64,000 nucleotides of DNA from Tubiluchus corallicola (GCA_030141605.1 JAQGDQ010000352.1:1-64000), one strand, 5' to 3'; shown: positions 14,501 through 26,673, counted from the stretch's first letter. A program made the numbers and translations. The notes: generated from the letters alone by a model not told the origin.

Positions 14501-15770
14501 ACTTGAAAAACAAATTAGGTCTCGGAGGCCACGAACAGAATCAAAATGGTTGTGGAATAAAAAAATTTCGAATTTCTAATCTTTATTTTTGGCTTAACGC
14601 TTTTAACTCAGAGATTCATATGAATGGAACAAATTGCTGATTAAGCGACTGAAAAATGATCAGGGCCTGATTATGACCTTTAGAAGCCCCCTAGGCTAAC
14701 GAAATTATGGGAGCCCCCTCAGACGAAGTCAACCCTTTAGCTGGTCCGCCGTTGTGTTGTGTTACAGGCTAGTACTGCATATGACTCTAAAATCTACAAC
14801 AAGTAAGCAAAGTTTTTCAGTAAACAAACTAAAGGCTGTGAACCACCACTTAAGGGAGGATCTACTACTAATGTAGAAGAGTTGTGGCAGAACAGGAATC
14901 TAGGTACCGAATCCTTTAAGATTTAAAATGGAACCGGTCTTTGCCACATTTGGTTGTATACGTCACAACTCCGCGACAGAAATACTGGAGGCAGTTCGGT
15001 AAGTGAAACTGGTCAGTTCGGTGGTCATCCATTCATATATCAACACTGCTCTCCAGTGCTTAACTTAAGTTAGATTTTGCAGTATTTTCATTTTTTTTTA
15101 TTTATGTATTTGTGCTGTTTGGACTAGATTTATGGAACAAATAATTAATTCAATTCAATTATTACAGCCAAGGAAACATCATAATTATTCAGCTATTTTC
15201 TTTATTTAGGTTTAGATTTAGATATTTATTTATTAGTGTCAAAAATACATACAAGACATACACACAATTTCAATTCTGAAATATAACAAAAGCAAGACAT
15301 ATATACAATTTCGATTTTGAAATATAATGACATTATAAACAAAACAATTACTAATAAAACAAATACACATTTAATACACATTAGCTTCACATGTATAGTA
15401 GAACATTCTCATTGAAAATGACAATTAGTATCCTAACTACTTGGAGCGAAACGTTTGTTAAATAGAGAAATGTTTTCAATACAAAACACCATTCAGCTAC
15501 GCCCTTAAAACACATAATGACAATAAACCAGAAATCATACGCGTTCACAATTTTTTGCACAAAAAACAGGAACCGAGACAAGTAAAAGCCCTTTGGAAAG
15601 CCCTTTAAGTCAAAAAAAAGTTACGTCCAAACTATGTAAGAATATTACAGTGAAGAAAAAAGCTTCTCTGGCATCACAGACATACGTCCCGTGGCTTAAT
15701 TAATATAAAACAATGTGCCTCAGCTCTATCCAACGCTGAATGCTGAATGCGTCAAAGAAAATAAAATATA
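11549..15770. other. Intergenic region, no supported gene
   Basis: AT-rich sequence with no open frame that has recognisable homology. Any 5' untranslated exon of the TLC gene would lie here. A fragment of a hAT-like repeat family starts at 14661. Around 15250-15330 a roughly 37-bp unit (AAGACATA...TTGAAATATAA) is present twice. Otherwise I see nothing. Confidence 0.55.
14661..14760 (+). mobile_element. Truncated copy of hAT-like repeat family (CAGGGCCTGATTATGACC end)
   Basis: Begins with CAGGGCCTGATTATGACC and continues for about 100 bp. It parallels the left part of the longer copy at 24464-24831, sharing the CCTAGGCT block, the AAATTATGG block and the CCCTCA block. The right end is not found, so this looks like a 5' fragment. 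Confidence 0.6.
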
Positions 15771-15774
15771 AAAT

Positions 15775-16500
15775 TCTTGTAAAGCGAATGCAGCTTTCCA
15801 ATACGTTACCTCGAAGCGCATTTACAAGAGTGATACTGCGCTTCTTAGATTTAATGATGCCACTGTAGGTGAAGATTCTGCCAAAGTTGATATATTATCA
15901 AATATTTTTGCAGGCGACAATTTAAGGTACCACGTGATTAAAGCTAACGTAAAATTTTCTGTACAAAAAGTCTACCACGTTTTAAAAAATTTGAAAACCA
16001 AATGCAGTCACACCCCAGATGGCTTATCGAGCATTTTGTTTTATAAAATTGCCCATTACTTAGCGGCTCCTTTGGGAGCTATTTTTGAACTATGTTTTCG
16101 TTTTCATACTATGCCTACGGTTTGGTTAACCGCAGATATTATTCCAGTTTTTAAAAAAGGTGACTCGTCAAACCCCCGTAATTATCGATCAATTTTATTA
16201 GCTTGTGTTACCTGCAAAGCAATGGAAACTTACATTAAAATGAATTGTTGTATCACTTGTTAACTTATAAACTTATCACAAAAGCACAGCACGGTTTTTT
16301 AAAGGCTAAATACACTTTTACTCTGAATGGAGCAAATTCTTAGACAAAGGGAAAAACGTGGGCCACCGAAAGTGCATTCATGCCTGGTGACTTTCTCCCT
16401 TCCTAAAACATTAGCTAATCATATTTAGTTGTAATGATATTAATGTAAATGTACAATTGTCTATTTGAACGGAATAAATCTAATCTAATCCAATCTAATC
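15775..16500 (+). mobile_element. Non-LTR retrotransposon fragment (reverse transcriptase N-terminal part)
   Basis: An open frame from about 15775 to 16263 reads like the segment before and at the start of the reverse transcriptase domain of a LINE. It has a YVTSKR-type block, then KVDILSNIFAG, then HTPDGLSSILFYKIA, PTVWLTADIIPVFKKGD and NPRNYRSILLACVTCKAME, which matches the PDG, W...A.I.P..KKGD and NYRPISLL landmarks of the family. A stop at 16261-16263 is bypassed in another frame, where LITKAQHGFLKAK continues to about 16325. The polymerase core is missing. A TAATC-rich tail at 16472-16500, after AATAAA, looks like a LINE 3' end. The element is inactive. Confidence 0.85.
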
Positions 16501-16540
16501 TAGAAGTTTGAAATGAAAGAAAATGTAAAAAAAACTTCGA

Positions 16541-16606
16541 AAGCAGCCTGGATTTGAACCAATGTGCTTCTGCAAACGCCTTGCACCACTAGACCATGCA
16601 CCACTT
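16541..16606 (-). mobile_element. tRNA-derived SINE head
   Basis: Read on the minus strand it shows an A-box-like TGGTCTAGTGGT and a B-box-like GGTTCAAATCC at tRNA-like spacing. Pairing of the acceptor and T stems is imperfect, so a functional tRNA is unlikely. The body of the SINE would extend toward lower coordinates but I cannot delimit it. Confidence 0.65.
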
Positions 16607-16689
16607 TCAGACGGCCAACCAAGTGTAACATTTCCAATGTTAGATCGCTCACACTACAGTGATTCTAACGAAATGTGGGTAGATTAATT

Positions 16690-17110
16690 TTTCTTCATTT
16701 AAGTAATATTCATTGCTTAAATCACAAGAAAACACACCTCAGAAATAAAGCTTAAAAATTCGCCTTGAGATTTTGTATCACTTACATGCTTACCGTTAGG
16801 CGCAGCCATTTTAAGGGTAAGACGTTTCAAACAAGTTTGTGATAATATTGCGTAAAGTTTGAAAAAATAATCAGAGCATTCGTAGCACACATCTCACTAA
16901 TTAAGCAAAAGTACTTTATCTTGTCAATAGGATTAAAAATACATTTTTGGTGAGTTTGTTGTGCACATTGGGAAGGTGAATCAGCGACATTTTACCAGTT
17001 GTCAGTACTTTTTAAATAATAAGAAATTTTCTCTACTGGTTACATAAGTCTTTCAAACAGGTAAGCGTAATAATAAATAAAATAACTTTGTGTGGGAAGT
17101 TTTTGAGATA
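16690..17110. repeat. Dispersed repeat family, copy 1
   Basis: Shares a series of blocks in the same order with 46917-47427: AAATTCGCCTTGA, CACTTACATGCT, GTAAAGTTTGAAAAAATAA, CAGAGCATTCG, TATCTTGTC...AATA and CAGCGACA...TTTACCA. Copies are strongly diverged and neither has a long open frame. The class is unknown. Confidence 0.7.
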
Positions 17111-17917
17111 TACTTCAAAATTGACTTTCGTCCTACTGAAAAAAGAAAAGTCACTGTGTGTGGTTTAAAATTGCAGACAGAATTTCTCTGAGGTTTAGAC
17201 ACAATCTGCAACTATGGCAATCACTTCTTTGCTATAATTTCTGCAGTACAAAACGAAAACTAATCATTTGCTTCCAGGCAATTAAACAATTATCACTTAT
17301 TTGCTCACCTAACGGATGTTTACCTTTCACAAATAGCGTAGATCCTTGAAATGTTGTTGCTTTCAAAGATGAACAAACACTGTTTAACAAACGCTGTTTT
17401 GTGTTATCTCATTAAGCCGGGAATAATTAAATTGAATTTAGTGAGTAACGTTTCTTGGAGGCATGTTCACAACACTGTACAAATTTTTAACGAATCAAAT
17501 TTATTTGTAAACATGGAATATATGTAAAAAATGCTACATAATCTGTACGAGCTTAGTGGATAAGTTTGGTAACCCAATTCCATAAAACTGGTAGTTAATA
17601 ACGGCTTGAAAGCGATTATTATAAGGGTTTTTCGTATTCGCGCTATGCCTAAATAGCTAGCGGATATATATATTCTGCTATTATATAATTACATTGTGCA
17701 AACAGCATAAATTATGAGTGAAATACGTTTATGGTACGATGACCATTCAGCAAAGCATGTTATCGTAAAAATTATAGTTCTTTTGCAAGCATTTTCGTCT
17801 TTCTCACGATTTAATAAATTCTAACTTCTAACAAAGGTCAATAGATTAACCTAGTTTAAAACTGTAACCCCACAGTCGCCGCTGCTACCACAAGAGCAAT
17901 AATATTCACGATAACAA

Positions 17918-17921
17918 CGAT

Positions 17922-17999
<78 letters not shown>

Positions 18000-18096
18000 A
18001 ACTACTACTACGACTACTACGACTACTAGCACTACTAACACCACCACCACCACCACCACCACCACCATAACCACCACCACCACCACCACCACCACC

Positions 18097-18127
<31 letters not shown>

Positions 18128-18165
18128 CCACCACCACCACTACTACTATTAATAATACTACTATC
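17918..18165. repeat. Compound (AAC)n/(ACC)n trinucleotide microsatellite
   Basis: Long pure runs of AAC followed by ACT/ACG and then ACC triplets. Apparent open frames rich in valine on the other strand are products of this repeat and not genes. Confidence 0.95.
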
Positions 18166-18185
18166 TTACTGGTGACAAAATTCAA

Positions 18186-20221
18186 TAGTACCTGAATTTA
18201 TGACTTTGGAAATGGAATCTACCAGCTATGCTACAAGTATGCTATGCTTCAGACTCCTGTACGCTTATTCCTCACGAAAACAATGAAAGTCAGTAAAAAA
18301 CCTCTGAACATGTGGGAAGAGAGATTTCACTCTACCTGTCTCAACAGAGATTACGAGCTTGAAGTCGTACCTGATGGTAACATGCATTTGTTCTGGAACC
18401 TAACGATGACAATAACGTGTTCTTCTTCAAACGATTTTTCAATTTGGGCGCTTTGCAAACTTTAGAAGTTCCACAGATATCTGATGGGCTCAACATTCTG
18501 CCATTACAGTGCTGCTTCCGGCGACAATGGATAAGTTGTCAGGGAAAATCCACAACTGTTGAAAATGATGTTTGCATCCCATTTGAAATGTGAAATTTGC
18601 GGGGTTCAAACAGTAAGGCGTAGCGGATATTATATTGACTGATAACAGTCATTAAACCATTCAATTGAACCGGTGCTGATACTTCAGTAGATTGCATGCT
18701 TTTAATAAAGTTGATAAATTTCATAAGAAATAATCTTTTCCACGGTCACTGCTTACGCATTTTTCCTACATTTTTGAACTCTGGTCCCCTTTGTAGATAA
18801 ACTGAAAACAACTTAACTTGAGGATTTCAATGGTCAGAAACAACTACCGAGTTCGGGACCCTTAAAAAGCTGTTATCTCTCGGGGAGGTCGAAAGCGCTA
18901 CACCAGTCTCGTTTAATATGTAAGCTGTTGATTGCAAAGCACTTACGCATCTAGGAGATTTTAAGCTGGTGGCGCCATCTACTAACTGACAACGAATCGA
19001 TGCCACTTTATGCCTATAACTATTTCTCACGAAATCCACATGTATGGTATTTTACACTATAGCTTTTGACTATATTATTTTCATTACTTCTTCAGTTTGA
19101 TTACTTCCGTTTATAGAGCTTAAGAGCTGTACGGTGTATATTAAGTTTTACTTTTCTTTCTAGTGACACATTTTGAAACTATTAACTAGATACTTTTGTG
19201 AAACTGACTGCTCATTTGAACTATGTGCATTTTTGACACAGTATTCGCCATTTGAAAAAGCAGAAAAGGGCTATAAGTTCTACATTGAATTTGTATGATA
19301 AATTTTTCCATATATTTATAGACAATCGTACCTACATTAATGTATTTAATGAAACATATTATTCAAATTGACGTTTTGGGTTTTTTGCTCGTTTTAGTTA
19401 AAAGAAAGCACAGTGAGTATTGCAAAATAAAGAAAACTCAACTCAGAAATTAAAAACATTATTTATACGACTTTATTTTTATAATGTATACACCTATAAA
19501 AGAAAAAAACACAAAATTTATGCTGTACAAAACAGCTTTAGCCGTCAATAAATCCATAATTATTAGACAATGAAGACTGTATGTCTTTAGCAGACCAGCT
19601 GCAATTATTTTATTATTGAGCACAACTGAGTTTGATTGTTTTATGAAAGATTGAATACCTATTGCAGTTTTAAACCGCCATACAAAATCACAATTCACAG
19701 CTATACACATACATACACAATTCATAGTGTAGATAATTAGCACTTTCAATTTAGCGTTAAAATCATCTTAATGGTAGACCATACATGCAGAAATTTCTTC
19801 ACAAATGTGCAGTTACCATCATTTTTAATGTGATCACAGCTACTTGTTAAAACAATAAGAACGTGCAACGTAAAAACAATTTTATATTCACCGGTCAAAG
19901 AAACAATGGTCTATAATCAAAACTTAACTCATACATTAATTATAATACAGTCAAATACATTTTACCTACTCTATACAATGATAGCATATAAGTTAATGTT
20001 TTGTTAATGGCCATAGCACAAACTATTATAACAAAATATGAAATGTTTGATAGACCTGCTTTACTTACAGAAAAGCGGGATATACATTGATATTACTGCA
20101 ACATGCTTTATGCATTTGATAAGTTAATACTATTGCTGCGTGGGACATTCACAGAGCTTCAGATTCATTTTAGAATCAGGCACAACAGTTAAATGATTCT
20201 AAAGTCACTTGCAAATTGGTT
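18186..20221. other. Intergenic region, no supported gene
   Basis: Short open frames only, none with a recognisable motif. Apart from the CTCF-like site listed at 18970 I see nothing. Confidence 0.5.
18970..18986 (-). promoter_or_regulatory. Possible CTCF-like site, reverse
   Basis: The minus strand reads GTTAGTAGATGGCGCCA, identical over 17 bases to 1418-1434 and perfect to the core CTCF consensus. The opposite orientation of the two copies is the convergent arrangement known for loop anchors. It rests on motif and arrangement only. Confidence 0.3.
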
Positions 20222-20455
20222 AGATGCTGCAGATTAATTCTATTGTTATATGAGTAGCAGTTCATAAGTTACGGATCAATTCTATTGTTACAAGAGCAAC
20301 AGCACGCAAGTTGCAAATCCATTTTACTGATTCATAAGCAACAGTACACAAGTTGCGGATGCATTCTGCTGTTGCATGAGCAATAGTACACAAGTTACAG
20401 ATCCATTCTACTGAAACATGAGCTCCAGTACAGAAGTTACACATTCAGTCTTATG
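20222..20455. repeat. About 48-bp minisatellite, roughly five copies
   Basis: A unit containing AAGTTRCRGATCCATTCTACTG followed by ATGAGCAACAGTACAC is repeated about five times with substitutions. A cysteine-rich periodic open frame on the minus strand is a by-product of the repeat. It lies about 1 kb downstream of the zinc-finger stop codon. Confidence 0.8.
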
Positions 20456-21424
20456 TAACATGCATAGTATATTTCACACAAAAAATCATTTGCATCAATC
20501 CCAGTGGCCTCTCAGTTTACTCTTTGGCAACCATAATATTGCTTTAAATATTAATAATTTTATTTATCATATTGACTAGACAACTAAAATCAATTATCCT
20601 TTCAAATATGGGATGGCTGGCAATGTAAAATTAATAAAGTTGATTCGTTATTTATTCTATAAAATACTCAAAATATAGTTACGACAATTTACAAGACCAA
20701 CATGGTGATGAACTCTATATACATAATCAGAAAAACAAAACATTTTCTCGAATGGCACAGGGCTGAGTTAAAATTCCGGCTAAATAATTACAATGCTATC
20801 TACAATACTATCTACAAACATTAAAATATCAATACATGAAACAAATACAAATGCTCCACACGGAATTAAACAATCGTTCGTATTTACATTCTTTATTCTA
20901 GTAGCAGTCATGACCACGTATGTGCAAATGTGACCGTTTCCAAAAAAATTATTAAGTTTTGTCACATAAAGGACAAAGTTCAGCATATTCACCAAAATAT
21001 ATCAATTCATGTAGCATAATAAACAAATCAGAAATAATTGGCATCATGCCACAAATATAACAAAGCGCCATCTTGAGTTGGATAGCAAAATGTTCAATGA
21101 TACAAAGGCACTATATTGCAAACTGAGATCTACAATACTTCAAGGTGGTGTTTTCACAAAACCCAAAACCAAAGCAAACATGTATAGACTTGTCCAGAAC
21201 ATATAGACACATTAAGATCTGCATAGATGCTGTTAAAAAGCCTAAGCTCTGAATTGTTGAGATAATGTACATGTTTATGAGTGCGTAGTGGGGAAACACA
21301 GTCCATCTGAGGTAATATTTTGAGGTTACTGTGAGAATTTGTTTTTGCAGTAATAAATAAAAATCCCGAACAGTTGTGAGTGATGAACAGAGTAGTGAAC
21401 AATTGAAATAGGAGTCTTCAACTT

Positions 21425-23207
21425 TCATTTCTGATGAACCTTCACAAGTTGACGTGGCCTGGCTTGGATGTTGTGAACCTTTGCCTTGTGTCTGCTTAAT
21501 GCATCAGATCGTGTATAAGTTTTTTCACATCCTTGAATATCACACCGACAATCACGTCTTCCACTCATTTTCTCATGGGTTTTTTGATGCTTCCGCAGAT
21601 GATCTTGTCGAAAGAACTTCTTTTGACATTTATCACACGGTAAACCCCCTTCCCTTTGATGTCTCTTGCTGCGGAGATGGCGTGTCAGCTCCTCTCGACG
21701 TGTGAACCACTTCTTAATTCCTTCATGAAGGCAAAGGTCACAGGGGAATGGGCGTTCTCCTGAAAAAGTCAAATACAATCGTGCATTAGTGTTGCATAAG
21801 ATAATTTCATAACTGTGGAGAAGTTTATTACACAGTCTAACTTCAAAACCTTGTTTTTGGCAACATTGTAAATAAGGCACATAAAATATAGGTGACATTA
21901 ATGTATTCATTGCCCAACTAAGATTGACTAAATAAGTTTTAACTCCCATTTTATACTACACCCAGTTTGTCTACACACACACACAAAAAGAAAATCTGGT
22001 GTTTGTAAAATCATTCTCATTGTCTTTTAAAGGCACCTATGCTTGAAAGATAGAAAAGGGATCAGGAATGATTAGCACTACAGTTTGTCTTTTCACATTA
22101 ATGGAGTTTGTTTGCATAATTGCTCAAACAGATTTCATTTCACAAAACGTTCCATGTGTGAATGCCTGCTGATAGGAAATCATCTTTTTGAAAGCAGTTC
22201 ATGATAAGTGAATTCGATAAAAACGTAGCTAAATGTATTCTTTATACTTCTGATTACGCCAGATATATTTGCTGAAAAACTACTGTAAAGATGCAAATCT
22301 GATCCATTGTTTTAAAATCAGTACTTTTGCCTCTAAATTTACCTGTATGAGATCGTATATGACCATCAAGTTGACCTTTGTTGCTGCACCTCTTGTGGCA
22401 ATGTGGACATTCAAACTTCTTTTTTCTCTCCTTGGCAGTGTTAGCTTTTTCAGTTTTTGGCATTGGTATTGGGAGTTCATCATCTTGCGCTTTTTGTGCG
22501 CTTACATCCATATTGCATATTTGAAAGACATTTTGCATTTTGTTTTCATTGTTTGGCATCTCATCTATCATATGGACTTCAGTCTTATGTTGCAGGATAA
22601 TTGGCATAAAGATCTTTGGTGTGCATTGATAAATACCGGGATGTGAATACTGCGAGCTGCTGTTGTTTGTTTGGCTATAGTGCCAATGGTTATAGTTTTC
22701 TGCATTAGGTAAGTTGGAAATGCTGCATGTAGACTTCAAGGCATTGTACATGGAAGCTCTAGATTCTGGCCTTTCCACTTTACTTATTGATCCAGGCCTA
22801 GCACCAATTGGTAGGATCGCTTTTGTTTGTTCAGCTATAAGATTTCCAGCATTAGATGCCAAATCCAAATTATGTCTTTCCAAAAAATGTTTTTTTAGCC
22901 CTTTAGCAAATGAGGCTGCCTCTGGTGGAGGGGTCAGCTGTTTGACTACCTCCAAGCTTCCGAAACACTGACCAATCCTCTCGACATATTCCATGTCTGA
23001 CTCCTCCTTTGGTGGAGACAGAGGATTATCTGAATAATTGTGGAAGTAGGACTTTGATAATCTCTCATCACCCATTGGCTGCAGAAAATGTGTCTCCATA
23101 CAAGGATAGATTCCTGATACCTGGTAAATTGATCCATTAGTTGCTGCTGCAAGAGACCAACCAGAATGAGCACCAGAAGAATAAGTGAGTGTTTCTTCAA
23201 CAGACAT
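21425..23207 (-). CDS. C2H2 zinc-finger protein, four fingers, two exons
   Basis: Coding exons are 23207-22343 and 21759-21425 (minus). The donor CATACAG|GTAAATT and the acceptor TTTTTCAG|GAGAAC join in phase 1 and rebuild a classic HTGERPF linker, giving 399 residues. Residues 1-260 are low in domain content, with an LSPPKEESD and an LTPPPEAA segment and a basic stretch KERKKK before finger 1. Finger 1 (267-287) is C-X2-C-X12-H-X3-H with cysteine in place of the usual aromatic residue. Finger 2 (295-322) is irregular, C-X2-C-X17-H-X5-H. Finger 3 (330-350) is canonical. Finger 4 (361-384) is C-X4-C-X12-H-X4-H. It is probably a nuclear sequence-specific DNA-binding regulator, as most such proteins are. 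I do not recognise the orthologue. A foldback repeat lies about 400 bp upstream of the start codon. Confidence 0.88.
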
Positions 23208-23586
23208 TTTTTCTAAGTGCTTCCCTGGAAATTCCTGGAAAAAACGTTTCGCCTTAGTACAATAGCACTTTTACAAAAAAAAAAAAAAAAATGAGTCTGC
23301 ATATTTAAATAGTCACTAACAAGCGTTTTCATTATAGCTCAGATTAAAAATATAATGAGCAATGCTATTACGACTGCTGCTGCTCCTGTCGCTGCCGTTA
23401 GTGTTTCTGTTGTCATCGGTTGTCGGCAGTAATAATTACATTGTTCATTTTGTCAGAAACTGAAGGCTACATTGTTCATTTTGTCAGAAACTGAAGGCTA
23501 CCTCTAATCTAAAATTATTACTCATACATTATGTAACTTTTACACCGACAAAGTGTAGGTTAGAACCACAGCATTGACATTTAATG

Positions 23587-23862
23587 GCGCGCTCAGATGT
23601 AGAGATTTCTCTCGCAAATTCTCTCTGAGAGTAATGTTGCAATGTGTTAACCGTTTGGCAACTTCTCTCGCAACTTGTTGCGAGAAAACTTGCCAAGCAG
23701 TGACCACACGTGCAACAAGTTGCAAGAGAAGCTGCCAAGCTGTTCACACATTGCAACTTTACTCTCAGAGAAAAATTGCGCAACAAATTGCCAAATCGTT
23801 TACACGTTGAAACTTCACTCTCAGAGAGAATTTGCGCGTGCAGTGTCTATGTCTGAACGCGA
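23587..23862. mobile_element. Foldback/MITE-like nested inverted repeat
   Basis: Two nested hairpins are visible. The inner arms 23622-23681 and 23712-23771 are about 60 bp each and pair with few mismatches around a 30-bp spacer. The outer arms 23587-23659 and 23790-23862 pair again, ending near GCGCTCAGATGTAGA on the left and TCTATGTCTGAACGC on the right. As a result both strands encode near-identical peptides such as FSLRV.LQCVN.LA.SLATCC. This architecture fits a foldback-type or multi-copy-ended miniature DNA transposon. No transposase is present. Confidence 0.75.
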
Positions 23863-24012
23863 CGCGACGCAACGCAACTGAGAGCAGCTGAAGCTCGGTA
23901 ACTGGCGGCACACGGTGCGCAGCTAGTTCCGAGGATCCAGTCGACATAAGCAAGCTTAGGAGTTACTACGCAGCACAACTCAGTTCCAGCAAATGAATTA
24001 ATGAATTATGAA

Positions 24013-24095
24013 CGATGATACTAATAGTAATAATGATGATGGTGGTGATGACGATTATGATTATGATTATGATAATGATGATAATGATAATAATT
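24013..24095. repeat. GAT/AAT trinucleotide microsatellite
   Basis: An imperfect run of GAT, GGT, TAT and AAT triplets without an open frame of interest. Confidence 0.8.
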
Positions 24096-24463
24096 ACAAT
24101 GTTTTGTTCAGCGACCAAAGGCTACCTCTAACATAAATTCACTAATTCATACCATTACGTAACTTGTGTACCGATTAAGCGTAAGCTAAAGCTATGTTTT
24201 GCCAACGTAAAAATATGTACCAACGCTAAATCTGAAGATCACAAAAGTAATAAAACGCCCATTTATAATAGAGTAGCATAAATACATGCAGTATAGTGCC
24301 GTTATCTTCAAGTATCAAGTGAAATAGGGAATCCCCTACTGATGATAGAAAAGGGGAACCCCATTTACAGTAGGCAGCTGCAATGGAATTTTCGTTTAGT
24401 CGATTTATCGTCTGTACTGTAAATGTGGGCGTACACATATTACGCAAACTGTATATATACATA

Positions 24464-24831
24464 GAGAGGCAGGACTATGACCTAAGGCTCGGGCCTCTAG
24501 GCTAGAGAAATTATGGAGGTCCCCTCAAACGGAGCCACCCTCTAACTAACTCGTAGCCGTCTTGAATATTTTTTACTCCGATATATTTTACCGACATTTG
24601 CATAACTAGAAGTAAACTTAATGCACGTTCTTTAAATAAAGTAGAGTAGATATCTATTGTTTGCCAATAAAAATATTCTTTAAGACATACCAACATCTTA
24701 CTGTTTATTGTAAACTAAATTAGCATACATTCCAACACAATCGTAGTGACAAAACAGATTTTTTACCAAATGTTACCAAAGCCAAAGCTTGAGGGGCCCC
24801 AGGCTGCAGCCTATAGGATAATACGGTTTTG
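24464..24831. mobile_element. hAT-like non-autonomous element, family shared with 14661 and 61628
   Basis: The left end GGCAGGACTATGACCTAAGG and the right end, read on the minus strand as ACCGTATTATCCTATAGGC, form weak inverted termini. The interior contains AAAAATATTCTTTAAG, AAATTAGCA and TACCAAATGTTAC blocks, all found in the same order in the copy at 61628-61851. A third, truncated copy starts at 14661. No target-site duplication is clear here. Confidence 0.65.
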
Positions 24832-26673
24832 TGAATAGGTACAATTGTATACGTGTGAATTTTATGTATGAAACCTGCACAAAATAAAAACCATTACTTT
24901 TGTGATCATGAACTAAACATTACTAAATAGCATTATAAATATTTTGTCGTTTTGGGTAAACTTTTATTAGTATTGCGGTGTCTAAACTTTGAACAGCTTG
25001 ACACAATAATGTACTGCAGTAGGCCTAACTGCTTTATTTGCAAATAGTAATATTTGGTGTTGTCACACGCGTGGTGGCATAATAACTCGGTTTGCCACGT
25101 GCAAGCGGAAGCTTGTCTGTGCTATTCAAGAGTTAATGTAAGAGGCAGGAGTAAATTACTACAAGCAGGAAATCCGACCTTTGCTCGGAAAGTTACTGCG
25201 CTGGCCCATTATGTATGGCATTTGATACTTGTGACAAGACTCGAACATGGTCTTCGTCAACTTAAATCTCTAAGATGAGCCACTGAACTAGCAGAGATGT
25301 CACACTCTCGCTAAATGGATAAACACTAGAATCAATGTCGAAAATGACACAACCCAGACGAGTATTGAACCCAGATGGTCACAAATCATTTACTGAACGG
25401 CTTTAGCATTTCTTAACTTTGGTACATGCTGTAGCCACTCGGCTGTTCACTCGTCTTAAAGAGGAATAATTAACAGTTGAGAAGCTGAATGTTATTTATC
25501 AACGTTCCAGTAAAAGTGGAAACCTATGCGAATTAAAACAAAACAAAAAGCAAAGCTCAGTTCTACATATGGGAGGTGGGGTCATATGAGTAAGTTTTAC
25601 CTAAATTGTAATTTTAAAGAACTAAACTTTATTTTCCTCATCTGAAGTTCGTTTATAGGCGGCTAGTACAAAGTTTTGCCAAGTAATTTTTATGGTGATA
25701 GAAACAAAACTAACTAAATACTCATAACACTGAAAAAACAAGCAATGCCGTTTAAAAATCGGATCAAGGTTCATAACGTGAAAACGATAGTCTTAAAAGT
25801 AAAGCAACGTATCTCTTTGATTTATCCTTTTGACAAATTGATTGGGTCATTTTGTGAAAAAAAAATGCACAAAAGCTCCGTTATGACCCAGTATTCCTGT
25901 CATATAAGTCCAATTCGAGCATGCAATTACGTACGCCCAATGCAGTCATCAGTGCATCATTAACACTTAAGAGCTATCAGAAAGTCTTAAGTAAACAAAT
26001 ATAAAGTTGTGTGGAAAGCTGAAGTCTTTATACTATATTAGTTGTTTAATTGTAGCAGAGAAATTAGTTTATACTTCAAAGCTGGGAGCTATGTATTCTG
26101 TTTGAGTATGGGCCAGCTTTTGCAAATTTGATTTTTTCTTATAATTTAGACTACTATATACAGCTAGCATTATCATTATAAATAAAACTATAGTATGATT
26201 TATAGAGCTTGAAAAGATCTCAGGAAGGGAATAAAGTTTGCGTGTTTACTAAATTTTCAAAAAAATATATAAACTCTTAAAAAGTGGATGTTTCTACGTA
26301 GTCGCTAGCGAAATGCATTTTTAAGTATTGCCTAGATATTTGCCTAGCATATCACTTACTACATAAAGTAGAAACACACTATCTATTAACTCGTTAACGT
26401 ACACAGTAAAAGCCTATTAATAGGCATTTCATCATTTTTCATTACTATGGCGTTGAAAAAAACTTTTATGATTTTAATAATTGTACAATAGTACCTCTGC
26501 AGTCTGCCGTCACAAATGCGTTGTCAAACAACACACATTGACAACATATACAATTCATATTGATCATATTCACGTACTAACGTGTTGCCTCCACACTTCA
26601 GACTACTACACAGAACTCAACGCGAAGCGTTGTTTGGGACACGTCATGTCTATTTTTAGCCATGACAACGTGG
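24832..26673. other. Intergenic region, no supported gene
   Basis: Short unlinked open frames only. I see no domain, repeat or RNA gene that I can support. Confidence 0.5.

Larger units (their letters stand above)
23426..24195. repeat. Direct-repeat-flanked unit around the foldback element
   Basis: A block at 23426-23570 (AATAATTACA, TTGTTCA, AAGGCTACCTCTAA, ATTATGTAACTT, ACCGA) recurs in the same orientation and order at 24090-24195, with divergence. The left block also has a 31-bp internal tandem duplication (ACATTGTTCATTTTGTC...AAGGCT twice, 23440-23502). The region between holds the foldback repeat and a GAT-rich microsatellite. Confidence 0.65.

Noticed and set aside
16541-16606. Possible tRNA gene
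   Set aside because: A and B boxes are present but the acceptor and T stems pair poorly. It reads better as a SINE head. The same applies to 36050, 45390, 55737 and 58215.
17856-18185. 109-codon valine-rich minus-strand frame
   Set aside because: Produced entirely by the AAC/ACC microsatellite.
23529-23881. Several overlapping open frames on both strands with similar peptides
   Set aside because: The peptides repeat each other on both strands because the DNA is a nested inverted repeat. This is not a gene family.
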